Origin: Torreya grandis
Lineage: Eukaryota; Streptophyta; Pinopsida; Cupressales; Taxaceae
DNA: 64,000 nt
Direction of reading: 5' to 3'
Assembly (NCBI GenBank): GCA_037957365.1
Contig: JARHVA010000316.1
Location: forward strand, 4,163,501 to 4,227,500
Shown here: piece after piece, positions 12,061 through 25,189 of the stretch
Layout: each line of letters opens with the position of its first letter
How positions within the stretch are numbered: position 1 is the first letter of the stretch
The notes under the pieces: generated by a model
Told to the model about the DNA's origin: nothing
Databases searched by the model: none
The model's input: only the letters and a program-made list of their open reading frames with translations
Position numbers and translations under genes: made by a program

Positions 12061-12944
12061 ATAATTAGTGTCTAAATATTTTTCTAGAGTGGTTAGTTTT
12101 TTCCTCCTCATAAAATAAAATATTTTTGAATGCAATGTTATTTTACTAAATTTCTTATTTGTATTCAAGTGGTGATAAATAGAAGAAGTAAATCCATACT
12201 GATAAAAATATTTAAACACTATCAAAATTTTATTGCAAATATTTTGACTATTTTCTACAAGTCTAAATCTGTTTAAATCTAGATAAGGTTCTACCCGCCA
12301 ACCATAGGAATAAAAATAATCCCTCTACCATTTACCAAAATGAACCATGCCAATTTTTGTATATAAGTCTACCTCTAAATCAATTTTAATGACTTGGCAT
12401 GCATGTTAAGAGTTTTTTTATATATTCCAAATGTTCATAAACACATTTCATACTTAATATAATTTTGACTACTCCATGTGCCCCTAATATTGAATTAAAC
12501 AACCACAAACCATTCAAATAGTGGTAGTTATCTAAGTTTCATCCCAAAAAAATTGAAAGTGTAGATCTCTAACTATGGCTTGTAAATATGAGTTGTTTCA
12601 TTTGACTAAGACTCAAAATAGAAACAACTATCAAATGGTTGTATAGAATTGACTAATTAATTTTTTTAGTAAACCTCATCCATATGCATATTATAATAAA
12701 ATTGTGAACTAATTATACATCACATAAATTATAATTATTATAGTGTCACTCCATGGTGCATCCATCTAATTTACATGCCTATCCATAAATGCAAATACAA
12801 TAAATTGACACACCTATAAGTATATGAATTACAACATCACTAGTTATTTAGAATTATGATAGGAAGCCATAATTTAGTTGTGCATTGAAAATATTACTAT
12901 AGTTGTTCAATACTACTACAAGAAGATATGGTGGATATATTATG

Positions 12945-14050
12945 AATCTAGTAAATTTTTTTCATAATGCATTTTGTAATATAGCTTGATTTGGTGTTGT
13001 GTTCATTGTTTGATTGGTATCACATTTTGGTTCATTTGGATTAACTTTATAAGATGGCTTGACCTTAAATTTTATATCAAATTACACCAATGTAGTGGCC
13101 CCATACTTTATCTTTTTTAATGTAAGGAGTTTCATTTCTCAGTCATTCTCATGGTCACCCTTCATATTTCTCATAAATAGGAAATTTCAGTTCCACAAAG
13201 TGTGGTGGCAAGGGTTGAAATGATACCTCTAATGTAAGAGGGTTCTTAAAGTCATGTTTTGAATCAAGCAAGCCATTTTTGGATGCCTTTTAAGTGTTAT
13301 TCTCAATGGGAAAATATTTTTCCTCTAATGCTTTAATCATTTGTAATGAGGATTATGAAAAATACCCACCATGGTTCAAAGTATTCATTAAAGTTGACAT
13401 CAAGGGGGATGAATATATATTTCCACTCAATATATGCTCAATGTTTGATGTGATTAATGGACATGAAATAGGAACATCCTTACTCATATTTAAGTGGTGA
13501 TAAATTATAGAAGAAGTAAATCTATACTGATAATTTAAGATTTAAACACTATCACAATTCCATTACAAATATTTTGACTATTTTTTACAAGTATAAATCT
13601 ATTTGAATCTAGATAAGGTTTTATCCTCCAACCATAGGAATATAAATAATCCCTCTACCATTTGCCAAAATGAACCATGCCAATTTTTGTATATGAGTCC
13701 ACATCTAAATCGATTTTAAAATAGCAACAACTACAAGATGGTTATGTAGATTTAACTATTTAATTATTTTAGTAAACTTCATCCATATACATTATTATTA
13801 TAATACAATGAACTAATATATCACATTAAATATAAAAAATATTAATAATCATAGTGTCACTCCATGGTGTATCCATCCAATTTCCATGCCTCTCCATAAA
13901 TGCAAATACAAGAAATTAACACATCTATAGGGTACATATGAAGTACAGCATCACTAATTATTTAAAAGTATGATAGGAAGCCATTAGTTGGGCATTGAAA
14001 ATCTTACTATAGCTAATCAATACTAGCAGAAGAAGATATGGTGGACATAT
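12945..14050. repeat. Second unit of a local tandem duplication
   Basis: Repeats, in the same order and orientation, blocks of 11,160-12,940: the R1 right part, then the segment around CTAGATAAGGTTxTAxCCxCCAACCATAGGAAT (12,280 and 13,610), then the segment around AGTGTCACTCCATGGTG (12,740 and 13,854), ending AGAAGATATGGTGGA (12,920 and 14,030). The second unit lacks the R2 piece and is shorter. This indicates an old direct duplication of about 1.8 kb followed by deletion in one unit, or insertion in the other. Confidence 0.75.
12990..13470 (-). pseudogene. Decayed repeat-borne protein, copy 2
   Basis: Minus-strand motifs QMIKALEEK, LEVSFQPLPPHFVELKF and IYEKYEG recur as in the copy at 11,210-11,720, with additional stops and a damaged right half. 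Present because of the local tandem duplication. Family unknown. Confidence 0.4.
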
Positions 14051-14505
14051 GTGACCCACAAAAATTATCCATAATCAACTAAAGGCCAAACATATTTTAT
14101 ATAATTAGTGACATAGTGAGATAGAAATGTTGAAGGATGTGATTGACTTATTTTGATGACATGTGCCTTATGATCAAATAATTTGAGGCTACGATTATAT
14201 CTATGTGTAGAATTTCAATAAAATAGTGAAATTCAAATAATAATATGTACAAAATAATTACAAGGTCAAATGTATGTATGTACATATATAATTCTCAAAG
14301 GAATATAAAATGTGAACATTGGGGTTATTTTATCAAAAAAATTATTAAAACAAATCCATATTTTCACTTAAACATAATTTACAATTTTGAATCACACCTC
14401 AATAATTTATTGCATAAATGAAATCACATTATCAATGCCTATGTCTGCTCCAACCTGTATAGATGGAGGAGTCTCAAATGAGGTCAACAATGAAATAAAT
14501 AAAAT
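14051..14505. other. No gene recognised
   Basis: AT-rich DNA between the local duplication and the compound microsatellite. Nothing identifiable. Confidence 0.45.
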
Positions 14506-14528
14506 ATCATCATCATCATCATCATCAT

Positions 14529-14596
<68 letters not shown>
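14506..14596. repeat. Compound microsatellite (ATC)n(AT)n
   Basis: About nine ATC units pass directly into about 32 AT units. The open frames on both strands that contain poly-Ser plus Tyr-Ile, or Tyr-Ile plus poly-Asp, are artefacts of this repeat. Confidence 0.95.
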
Positions 14597-14598
<2 letters not shown>

Positions 14599-16647
14599 CA
14601 ACTTATAACATTCAAAATTACCTCTGTATATATAAACATCAACCAAGTAGCTATAACAATATATGAGCTACAAGACGATTCACAATCTGGATAGGAAAAA
14701 GATGGTATTATATCTTATTACAACATAAAACATTACATATATATTATTGTAATATATTATTATGTAAAATAATTATTATCTTTTAAACATTATTTATAAT
14801 GTAACAGGTCCAAAAAAGAAACTACATGCAAGATTTCCAAACCAAATGTACGTTTCAAAAAATAAGAAATGAGTAGTAAATGAAATTATACTAGGAAGTG
14901 CTCCCATTTAAAATTAAGGTCAAAATAAGGCTTATGATACTGATTAATCCCCATACATCTATCATTATCAAATAATAAAAATTGTAGAAGATGAGCTTAC
15001 GATATTGGGTACTGTGTTAATGTGGCTTTCACTGACATCCTATAAATGTTGTATGAGTGATTAACCCTAAAAAATGGCCCCAAAATGTATTATTAGTAAT
15101 AAAACCATTAAATACGACCAAAAAATTCCATTTTTATGGCATCCATGTTTCAAGCTATGAAAATACATGACAGTTAGCCATCATATTTCTTGCAACAGGG
15201 GTCAAAACCATAATATCATCGATCCAATTATAAACACCACCATAATTTATATACATCAAATCCTTCTCCTCATCTAATTTAAGTTATAGTGCATATATCA
15301 CCATAAGATTTTCATTAGTGTGGTTGAATAGCAATGTTAGTTAGACCATCTCCATGTTCACTTTCATAAGCATAAGTATGTAAAAATTGGCTCGTATGTT
15401 ACACGAGGGTGTCAGTAAGTGCCTTAAGTGCATGTAAACTATCAATCTCTACAACATCCTTCACTGAGAGGGTATTGTCTCAAGTTAAAGTGGTTATTTG
15501 ATAGAGATTATCATAGGTTGATTAGGCACATGATATGCACCCAACTATCTTTTTTAAAGCATTTTTATTGGCCTTAAAAACTCTTAATAATAAAATTAAT
15601 AAAGAATTTCATTCAGGTTATTAAACTTGCATTAAATGTTTCTCAAAAAATATGAAGGAACATCATTGTTGTTAAAAGGTGGGACATAATAACCAATCAT
15701 CATTAGTCCCAAAAAAAAAATCATCAATGAATGGTGGTAATAGTGGATTGGGAAATGTTTGAATTACATTAGAAGTGACACATTAGTTTTGGGATTACTA
15801 AATAATGAGCAATTTTTTTTTAATCTCTCAAAATAATTGCTAACAATTTGACATTATCATAGTATAAATTAAATCTCTCTCTATAAGATTCCCATCTGTC
15901 AATTTGGCATGTTATCATTTAATTAAATTCACCTACAGTAAGGTATGGGTCCCATGCTAGGGGATTGCTAATTATTTTTTAGGGGGTGCTGCTAAGAAAT
16001 TGTAGGATTGTTTTTCCTAATTTATAGTCCTACATTTTTAAAAAAATTGTGAAATATACATTTATAAAAAAAATTAGGAGTATTTTACTTAAAATAAAAG
16101 TTGTTTGAAAATAAATAAATAAATATGATTGGATACAAAACTACAGTTGGAAACAATGAATTCATATTATATGAAATAAAGAGTTTCTAACATTATATTA
16201 CAAAAATTGTAGCTGACTATTGGTGAAAAAATACATGCATATTAGTAACTATGCATTATAAAAAACCACCAATAAGACCGCAGTATACATGAGTCAAAAA
16301 TGCCAACCAGTCTTATTCGCAAAAACTGATGAACACATCTCCAACTCACTTTGCGGCACCTGCAGTCAGAAAGACCAAGAAACACATCTTAATAAATTAG
16401 AGAAATAAACCAAAGGATTTGAGTGAAGAAATAAACTCATTGGGATAGATATTCATTGGCACTAAATAAATTTTAGCTTAATTTAAATATGTTCAATAGA
16501 AAAATTGCATATCACTAATTGAAATTGCAACTTTAAAGCCCTGGTGGTTAACTGAAATTTGATGATCATTTGTAAAGTAGAATAGAGATTCCTTTGTATA
16601 ATTTATATGTAATTTAACAGTTCATAGAATTTTTATAACTAAGTTTG
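14597..16647. other. AT-rich DNA without recognisable genes
   Basis: Six-frame inspection shows dense stops and no motif. A slightly more GC-balanced patch lies at about 16,260-16,390, but nothing in it could be assigned. Confidence 0.5.
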
Positions 16648-17650
16648 AAGGGCTACAAAATTAATCACTCACATTACTTAAAATTAAATGATTATCCTTC
16701 TACTTTACTACTAACGATCACGTGCTAAGTGTCACCTGCAACATCAAATTTAATTCTTGTAATATGTGATTTAAACTTCATGATACGTGATTAAAAATTT
16801 TAAGTTAATTCCTACCAAAAATTAATGTTTTATATATTTTATCTCTAAAGTAATCTACCTCATCTTTTGTGCACATGGTGAAACACCATAGAGTTTTAAA
16901 TCTATACCTGTGATCGTATTTTTGACCCCATAATGTTAAATGAAGTAGAAACTCATCCCATTTTCATGTTACGTGGAATTATATAATACATTAAAAGTAA
17001 TAAAATACATTTAATTTTGTTAAAAATTTAATATTATTTCTATATTATTAACAAATTATATATAGATATATAATTTCTATAATATTTTTAAATGAAGTTT
17101 TTGTGATTCTTGTATTGAAATGTTTTTTCAAGAGTAAAGTTGTTTGGCTTACAATTTTATGTTTAAATTTAATTGATTTTACATGGATATGATTTGGCCA
17201 TGTATTTTTGAATTGTCATTTTGTAACCAAGTGCAAAGGGATACAAAATTTATCATCCGCATTACTTGAAATTAACTGATTGTCTATTTGCTTTATTGCT
17301 CTATGTCTCATGCCAAGTGTCATCTGCAACACCAAATTTAATGTTTTATGATACATGATTTAACCTTTGTAATATTTGATTAAAACTTTTAATTTAATAC
17401 CCTTTGCCTATCAAACATTATTTATATGTGATAGATTTACTCTCCGAAGTAATCTACCTCATCTATTCCATACATGGTGAAGCATCACAGAGTTTTAAAT
17501 TTGTACCTATAATCATATTTTGACATCATAATGTTAAATTAAGAAGAAACTCAGTCTATTTTCATGTTACGTGGCATTATACAATACGTTAAAGTCATAA
17601 AAACTCATTTAATTTTGTTAAAAATATAATATTATTTCTATACTATTAAT
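16648..17650. repeat. Old tandem duplication, period about 588 bases
   Basis: Unit 1 starts AAGGGCTACAAAATT at 16,648; unit 2 starts AAGGGATACAAAATT at 17,236. Shared blocks include AAGTAATCTACCTCATCT, CATGGTGAA.CA.CA, CAGAGTTTTAAAT and TTTTCATGTTACGTGG. The tail of unit 1 (about 17,086-17,205, around TTTTTCAAGAGTAAAGTT) is found again at 20,572-20,700, so parts of the block also moved elsewhere. Confidence 0.75.
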
Positions 17651-17889
17651 AATATATAGATGTACTAAAATATATTATACTAAAATATATAATATATAAT
17701 ATTGATTTATAATCTATATTAACATATATATTATATGATATAATGATATTTATTAATATTAAAATATATTTCACAAAATATATAGTTTATATATAATATT
17801 AATATATAATTAATTAGTTTAATATATAAAAATATTATGAAATATATTATATGTCAATATTTATTTAATAACTAATATAATTTGTGTGT
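17651..17889. other. AT-only stretch before repeat R1 copy 3
   Basis: Almost pure A/T, closing with a short (GT)n run. It mirrors the AT-rich and CA run that precedes R1 copy 1 at 10,190, so it may be part of the repeated unit. Confidence 0.5.
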
Positions 17890-19180
17890 GTGTGTTGGTA
17901 AGAGGGGTATTGTGAGGTGAAAGAGTGTAAATTGATAATTAAACCTACTAGTTACTCCAAACCCATGAAAATATCAAGATAAGTTCATTTATAGTAATTG
18001 TCGATGCAAACCTATCAAGATCTAAATGACCATGCAAATATGCTTTAGTCTAAGATGGCTTACATTCTTCGTGTAAAGAGATAGCCTCTTAGCACAATCT
18101 CTATGTCAAAATTATAACTCCCTTGGTTTCAATCAGGGGCATTTGTATTCATTAGATAAGGAGCTTAGTTGTCGGTGATTAGGGTTTGTTTTGGTGATTG
18201 CAAAGGAGAAATTTATTTTATTACAATGGCACTAAAAAATTAGAAGGATTAATAAGAATTTTGGATTTAGAAATATGATAAAAAAATTGAAGTGGATATA
18301 TATGTTTGAAAGACACCATCTATTCCAATGTGTATGCCTACTATTATACCACCACCACTTATTTCTCTTAAAGATATTAATAATTAATAATGTTACATCT
18401 TCAAAAAATGTAGATGAAACTCCACTTATTATGCAATAGCCTATTATTTCTAAATCATTACCATCGGTTCCAAAGTTCTAGCATGATGATAATTTTACTT
18501 GTATTTCCATATTTGAACTTCTATAATTTTTATTTTGTCTTGTAGCAGATTATTGAAATTTTTTTAATTCTAATGATCCCCATGGTAGGAGACCCATCAA
18601 GTGTAATTTTTTGAGATTCGTATAAGTCAAGGATTGACCAAATATGCTTAGGGGTTGATTATAGGTGTAGGAAGAGATATGAGTTGACACTCAGCCAACT
18701 TAGTAATAAGAAGTGTCGGAGGCTTTATGAATATAGTAATTTTTTTCAATGATGCATTTTATAATATAGCTCATTGTGGAATCATCATGTTCACTATTTT
18801 ATTGGTATCACATTTTGGTTCATTTGGATTAACATTGTAATAAGACTTGATCTTAAATTTTCATGTATTCAATGAGGCTAATGTAGTGGCCCCAAAATTT
18901 ACTATCTTCTTTAATTTAAGGAGTTCTATTTCTTGATCATGCTCAGGGTCATCTAGTTGTTTCTCATAAGTAATAAATTTTAGTGCCACAAAGTGTGGTG
19001 GTAAGGGATGAAATTATACTTCTAATTCAAGAGGGTTATGTAAGACATATTGTGAATCAAGCACATGAATCATAATTTGGATGCCTTTTGGGTGCTCTTC
19101 TCAATGAGAGAATTTTTTCCTTCAATGCTTTAATCATTTGTAATGAGTATTGTGAAAAAGCTCCACCTTGGTTTCTTTAC
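17890..19180. repeat. Dispersed repeat R1, copy 3
   Basis: Matches 10,190-11,740 in the same order but lacks an internal stretch equivalent to about 10,985-11,095. Contains both peptide-bearing blocks described for copy 1. Confidence 0.75.
18780..19170 (-). pseudogene. Decayed repeat-borne protein, copy 3
   Basis: Minus-strand reading keeps the longest version of the unknown protein: motifs PPHFVALKF, ITYEKQLDDPEHDQEIELL, NFGATTLASLN and NEPKCDTNK appear in one frame with very few stops. With the two copies at 11-13.5 kb it defines a consensus of roughly 100 residues. Family unknown; no zinc finger or catalytic motif is evident. Confidence 0.45.
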
Positions 19181-20560
19181 CTTAATTTACAATATTTTAT
19201 CTCAAATACAAATCTATATCTAAAGACATATATAAAAGGATTCAAGTGTAGTAATATAATAATTATATATGGAAATCTATTTATACACATACTATATAAA
19301 TAGAAAATGTTCTTGTGATAGCTGAAAATGATCTTAGTCATCATAGAATGGACCAATCAGCCATAAAAATGCTTTAGAAATACTTTCCAAATGAGTTAGT
19401 AACTGAAAATGGAAGTGATCATCTTGGGATGTACCAATTAATCATCAAAATGCCCTTAAAAATCTTCTCAAACAAGTATGTTATTATTTTATTGAAATTA
19501 AATTTCCTAAATAATACAAATATACATTTGAAAACAGTCTATATATATAAATACTATATACAGTCTTAGCATTCTAAGGTGGCTAAAAATGGCGTTGATC
19601 ATCTTGGGATGTACCAATGTTTAGTAATATAAATCTACATAGACATCAAACTACCTAAGTAAGATATAGATACATTAGAATTAAATCAAATCAATATGAA
19701 TTCATAATTCAAATCATCATTATAATCCTAAAGATAAATTCTCTAAATAACTATTACATAGAATATAAAAACAAGAGGATTGGATTGATTACCTTAAACT
19801 CATAATTTTTACATTATGTTTGCATGATCATGGACTGTTGATGATGTATTAGATTGGCATGGAGACTCTTGATCACTTTAATAGTTGGACATGAATTTTT
19901 TAGATGATTTTTAGTTATCTCCAATGGAGGAATGGAGTTGTTTAAATAGAAAGAGGATGGAAGGATCAATGGTTGAGATTCAAAGTTGGCTTGGGGAGAT
20001 CAAGGGTTGGGGATTATTCTTGGAAGCCTCTAGATTTATAGTCTTCTAGAGAGGAGGGGTGGGAATAGAGAGGATTATAGAATTGAATAATTCTAAAATC
20101 CTCTTAGGTAATAATTAGGATTAGGTATGGTATTATATAGGTATTGTGTGGGTGATTAGGGACTAGGGGTGTAGGAGAGCCAAGGAATAAGCTAGTGTAG
20201 GTGGGTAGGTCGACCATGAGAATTTAAAATTATTAAATTAAATAAATAAGTGAGCATTGGGATAAGATAATGGCGATTTATGATATTAATTAATATATTG
20301 GTGGGGATGGATAAGGTTAGTAGATGACAAATAATGAAGGGGGACATTAGATAAATAATTAGAAAGGGATGATAAATTAGCAGGATGAAAGGGGATAAAT
20401 TAGATAAGCAAAATTAGTCTTGACTAATAATAACATTAGTGATGTTAAATGAAGCAATGAAATTTAGATGCATACATTTGGGATGTATCAGTTAATGATC
20501 AAAATGCCCTTGAAAAGCTTTCCAAGAGATATAATTAAATCTTGTGTTTCATCAGTAATA
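19181..20560. other. No gene; short dispersed repeat
   Basis: A phrase reading GATCATCTTGGGATGTACCAATT, followed by ATCAAAATGCCCTT, occurs near 19,417, in part near 19,598, and diverged near 20,476, each in the same orientation. The rest is AT-rich DNA without motifs. Confidence 0.45.
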
Positions 20561-20720
20561 TAATTTATATAATCTTGATAAATGAAGTTTTTGTGATACT
20601 TGTATTAAAATATTTTTTCAAGAGTAAAGTTTCTTGGATTATAGTTTCTTGTTTAAATTTAATTGATTTTACATGGATGTGATTGGCCATGTATTTTTGA
20701 CCCCAATATTGGGCTTCAAA
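20561..20720. repeat. Partial copy of the 17.1-17.2 kb block
   Basis: Shares AATGAAGTTTTTGTGAT, TTTTTCAAGAGTAAAGTTT and AATTTAATTGATTTTACATGG with 17,086-17,205 in direct orientation. Confidence 0.7.
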
Positions 20721-20966
20721 GTTGAAGAACTTGTGTTGGTGGCTGAAATGTTTAACCCTGACTCTGTATTGAGATATCACACAACTTGTTGTCATGAATG
20801 AAAAGTTAATGTTTATAGATTTTTATGGTGTATAATACTTATGCCCTCACATAACCATAATTTAGATAACCCCACAAAATCATTTCCCAAGTCTAGGTCT
20901 TTGAGTTACTAGGTACGATTTTGCATCACTTATTTTAATTACCATTTTGAGGTCGAATTTATCTCC

Positions 20967-21235
20967 AAATATTAGTTTGTAAATTCAAGAAAGGTGACTC
21001 ACTCTCATAGATATTTGAATTGGTGACTTAAATTATCTCAAATTTATTCTATGGGGACTAAAAATTAAGGAGTCAAATCCCTATTAGACAATTTAATCAT
21101 GTCATTTAATTAAAAAATATAAATAAACTTTTTAAATTGGAATAATTATAATAAACAATAAAAATTTGTAAATATTTTTTATTCAAAAAAATCTAATTTT
21201 ATTATTTATTTTTATTTATGTTTAAATATTTAAAT
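20967..21235. repeat. Dispersed repeat R2, copy 2
   Basis: Direct-orientation copy of 11,795-12,060: AATTCAAGAAAGGTGACTC, then GGGGxCTAAAAATTAAxGAGTC, then CCCTATTAGACAATTT, ending in the same TTTATTATTTATTTTTATTTAT run. Confidence 0.75.
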
Positions 21236-21671
21236 ATTTTTATAAAATATTATACATTTTTAAATGTTTAATATGTTTAAATATATAAATATTTTTTTTA
21301 AATAATTTTTTGTTACAAATTTTTATATAAACTTTTAAATTAGTATAGAATTAAAAATTCATGCATGTTTTTAAATTAGGGTTAAGTTTATATTTTTCTC
21401 TTTCCATGATTTTTTATTAATTTTTTTGTTTCCCTTTAGAAGGCCGAAAAACATTCTTTTATTGACTGTTAGGTTAACTATGACATTAATGGTGGAAGCG
21501 TTGACCCCATTTTTCACTATCATTTCTATAAGTTCTTCTTATCAGATATTTAATATATTGTTTTAATGTATCTAAAATGTGTGATTTATTTAACTTGACA
21601 TGACCCTTTTATTCATTATTTACCTCTTTAAATTATGGAATCATTGAGATTTGGATAGACCTAGATTTTTG

Positions 21672-22285
21672 TTATGAAATGGTCGAGATAAGGTTTGTTT
21701 AGAGCTCACTTGTATTCAATAGGGACCAAAATGATGAATGTGAGGGGAAATCAGAAATTTTATATTAACTATAAGCAAATAATGAAATGGTTGAGATAAT
21801 GAAATGGTAGAGATTAGAATTGTTTAGCACTTACTTGTATTCAATAGGGACCCAAATGGTGAATGTGAAGGAAAAGCAAACATTTTTTATTAACTATAAG
21901 CAAATAATGAAATGGCCAAGATAATGAAATGACAGAGACTAGGATTATTTAGCACTTACTTGTATTCAATATAGACCCAAATGGTGAATGTGAGGGGAAA
22001 GTATACATTTTTAATTAACTGTAAGTAAATAATGAAATGGTTAAGATAATGAAATGGAGGAAATTAGGATTGTTTAGTACTTTCTTCTATTCAATAGGGA
22101 CCCAAATGGTGAATGTGAGGGGAAAGTGGAGATTTTTTACTAACTGTAAGTAAATAATGCAATGGCTAAGATAATGAAATGGTAGAGATTATGATTATTT
22201 AACGCTTACTTGTATTCAATAGGGACCCAACTAGTGAATGTGAGGGAAAAGCAGATATTTTTTATTAATCGTAAGCAAATAATAG
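21672..22285. repeat. 125-bp tandem repeat, about five units
   Basis: The word TATTCAATAGGGACC (with small changes) starts at 21,713, 21,838, 21,963, 22,088 and 22,213, an exact 125-base period with no length change across units. Each unit also holds a short internal doublet, AATGAAATGG..GAGAT followed by the same again, and a GTGAATGTGAGGGGAAA block. No coding capacity. Units differ by a few percent to about 15 percent by eye. Confidence 0.9.
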
Positions 22286-22794
22286 TAAAAATGTGTCATG
22301 ATGTGAGACGATTTCAATGGTTCCACCCTATCTCTATCTCCAAGTATCATTCATCTATTAGCTCTATTCAGGATACTGTGGATTGTTTCTATTTTAGACT
22401 GAGTTGAAAAGTCATTTTTTGGGGTGATAAACTTTTCCCTCATGCCACCTCATAAACTTTAATGAATGATTGATTGAATAACACCTGGAATTATTATTTG
22501 GGTTGGAATACATTTCTCTTGTGCTTTGATACTCTTGGGTAAAGGGGTCCCGTACATCATTATATATTTAAAAATTGCTTATAAAATATCTGCACTTAAA
22601 AATAGGAGTAGCTATTGTTTAGGGAGAAGTTTTTGAGGGGTGGGAAGTAGAAGGGGGTTGAAGATTTGTATGGATGATCATTTTTTTTGGTTACTAATTA
22701 TCATTTTCATCTAATCAATATTTTATTTTTTTTAAACAAAAGTTTTGGAGTAAAATACTCCTAATTTCTTTCAACAACATGTATTACACATAAT

Positions 22795-23080
22795 TTTTGT
22801 AGTCTTCAAAGCACATCCAAGTATCTTCAGAGCATCCTATACATGTGTTTGGATCATCCTATACAGGGCTTCAGAGCATTCCTAGACTTCTTCAGAGCAC
22901 CCTGTGTATGTCTTTGTAGCACATCGTGAGCATCTTCAGAGCAATTCTGGAGCATCTTGGGAGTGTCTTCAGAGAGTTTAATCTTTAGAGTTCACTTGCT
23001 AAATCCTCAAAATTGTAGTTGAGAGAGTTGTCAAAATTGTGTGTTGCCTTCTAAAAATTACCCCATCATTGAGATGTATA
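22795..23080. repeat. Dispersed repeat R3, copy 1 (with CTTCAGAGCA minisatellite)
   Basis: Contains repeated short units of the form CTTCAGAGCAxxCCTxTA at about 20-30 base spacing, followed by AAATCCTCAAAATTxTAGTxGA and AAATTGTGTGTTGCCTTCT. A direct copy lies at 25,190-25,480, about 2.4 kb downstream. Confidence 0.75.
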
Positions 23081-25189
23081 ATGGAAATTGGATTTCAATA
23101 TGATTTTTATTTGGTCATTTCCTATGTGTTCAATATTTAGTCTAGCCAGTGCACACATTTCAAGCTCATTTTCTCAATGGTAAAGGAGGTCAAATCTTGT
23201 TCAAATTTCTCATGGTGATAACTAAATGTCACTAGAGTGAAATGATAAAGATAATGCACACATATTAGATATAATTTTTAGAATGCGTAGCTATGAAAAT
23301 TAGGTTTTATGCTAATTTTTTTACTTCATCATTTTCTACATCTCTTAGTCACTAAATCTACCCAGTAAGCACTATTGAATCCCATTTGTGCAAGATCAAA
23401 TGGAGACTAAATTCCATGAAAATTTGTATGATTGTACCCTGATGGTATTAGAAGGTAATGCATTTTATTTTGTATTTGTGTGAGCTTATATTGAAATTTT
23501 ATGATGGTGTGAAGTGCCCCTTCTAAGAAGGTTTATCACTCGACCAACTTTTCACCAAAAAACACTTGAGAGAAGGTCATAGGGGTTATTTTGATCTTTT
23601 CAAAAAACTAAAAATACCCTTTTGAGAATATTTTTAATATATTTATGGAAATATAAGATGTGATGGGTTTTGATCATATATTTCTATGTGATTTTCTATT
23701 TTTCCATGTTCTGAAGGTGCTTATACAACTGTGTACGATTGTATGTTGGTTTTTTAGCCATATCTTTGGATCCACATATCCATTTTTGATACCATTTTTT
23801 ATTTTATAAATCTAACTTCTCCCTATTTATAATTATTTTGATTTCAAATTGGCAAATTTTATGACCAAAATTTATTAATATCATAGTTGTAACATTGTGT
23901 TGATTGACAAGCCTTCACAAAGTGTCTAGAGGCTTCTAAAAGACCAACTGGGAGATGTGATGAATTTGGAAAGTGGGAGTGGTTAAGTGGAAAGAGGAGG
24001 AAACTCAAACCATTTAATAATACTTCTAGAAGAATAAATAATTTTTCCATGTAGGATAACATCACTCAAGTCATCATCCATTTTCCCTCTTATGTCTTCT
24101 ATTTTCTTCTATATATCTCTTATTTTTCTCATTGTAAGAGACTATTTGCTCTTATGGTATGTCTTAGCCCTGCCCATTTTGAAATGAAATAACCTCTTGG
24201 TATTAATATAAGAGTTAATTTACCTTTCTATATGCTTTCATCTTGGATTTAGTTGAGTTTGTGTATGAATACTTTATGAAGTATCTCTCTTTCTTGGTGT
24301 TTGTCCTCTCTCTCTTGCCTTTATACAAGATAATTTTATGTTTGTAGGTCTTAGGATGTGATATATAAATCATGAGGTGAAGATAGGATATTGATATGAT
24401 CATCCCTTCGTCCTTTGTCTTGTTTCCTTGAGCCTTTTTAAGAAACACTTATGCAACAAGATAGTTATGGATTTTGTGTGAGTGTATGAGTTTTTGGCTA
24501 TCATATGTGTGTGTCTCATAATAATGAGGAGTGCCAAAGATTGGTGTATCACTTTTTTTGTTTTTATTCATCCCTTTCTCCTCTTTCTAACCCTTTTTTT
24601 TGGTAATCAATAGTTTATATTAGTTTGATAAGAGCTTAATTGATACACCTAGTGATAGGTTATCGTTATACCTCTCAATTAACTAATCAATAGATTGTTG
24701 TCATTTTCAACCAGGGTAATGTCCAATAGCTATTTACAATGAGACCATTTGGTATTGGATTTTTACAATTCACTATTTACATGTTTATACTTTTGATGTG
24801 CTTTCTAAATCCTAAAAATAGTAAATGGAACTATAACTCTAGTTTACAAGAAAGTGAATCTAAACTATTTGTTAGTCATTCACACTATTAACATACAGAA
24901 CTTAAACATCTATTCACAGGATAAAAATATTTGTGATCTTAATGCCTAAATCAATTTTTTTAAAATATAGACAATCTAAGAGTCAAATCCCATGCTTCTA
25001 GGAAGGTGTTGGAACTAACTCAACTAATCATACATAGGAAATAACTAATCTAAACTGAAGATACTTATCTGGTTTAAAAAATCAGTATATAAATATATTT
25101 GGACTATTCTAAGCCATTACCATTATTGGTAATGTCCAAAATAAGACATTTAAATATAGAAAGTCTATTTATAGATATCTGTAGAACTA
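23081..25189. other. No gene; possible retroelement end at 24.1-24.4 kb
   Basis: No coding region. Around 24,130-24,200 the wording (CATTGTAAGAGACTATTTGCTC, then CCTGCCCATTTTGAAATGAAATAACCTC) has the look of an R/U5 region of a plant LTR or transcript end, followed by a C/T-rich tract at 24,280-24,325. No paired copy, terminal TG..CA or target duplication was found, so no element is called. Confidence 0.3.

Noticed and set aside
24130..24400. Solo LTR or retroposon 3' end
   Set aside because: Wording is suggestive only; no second copy, termini or target duplication could be identified.
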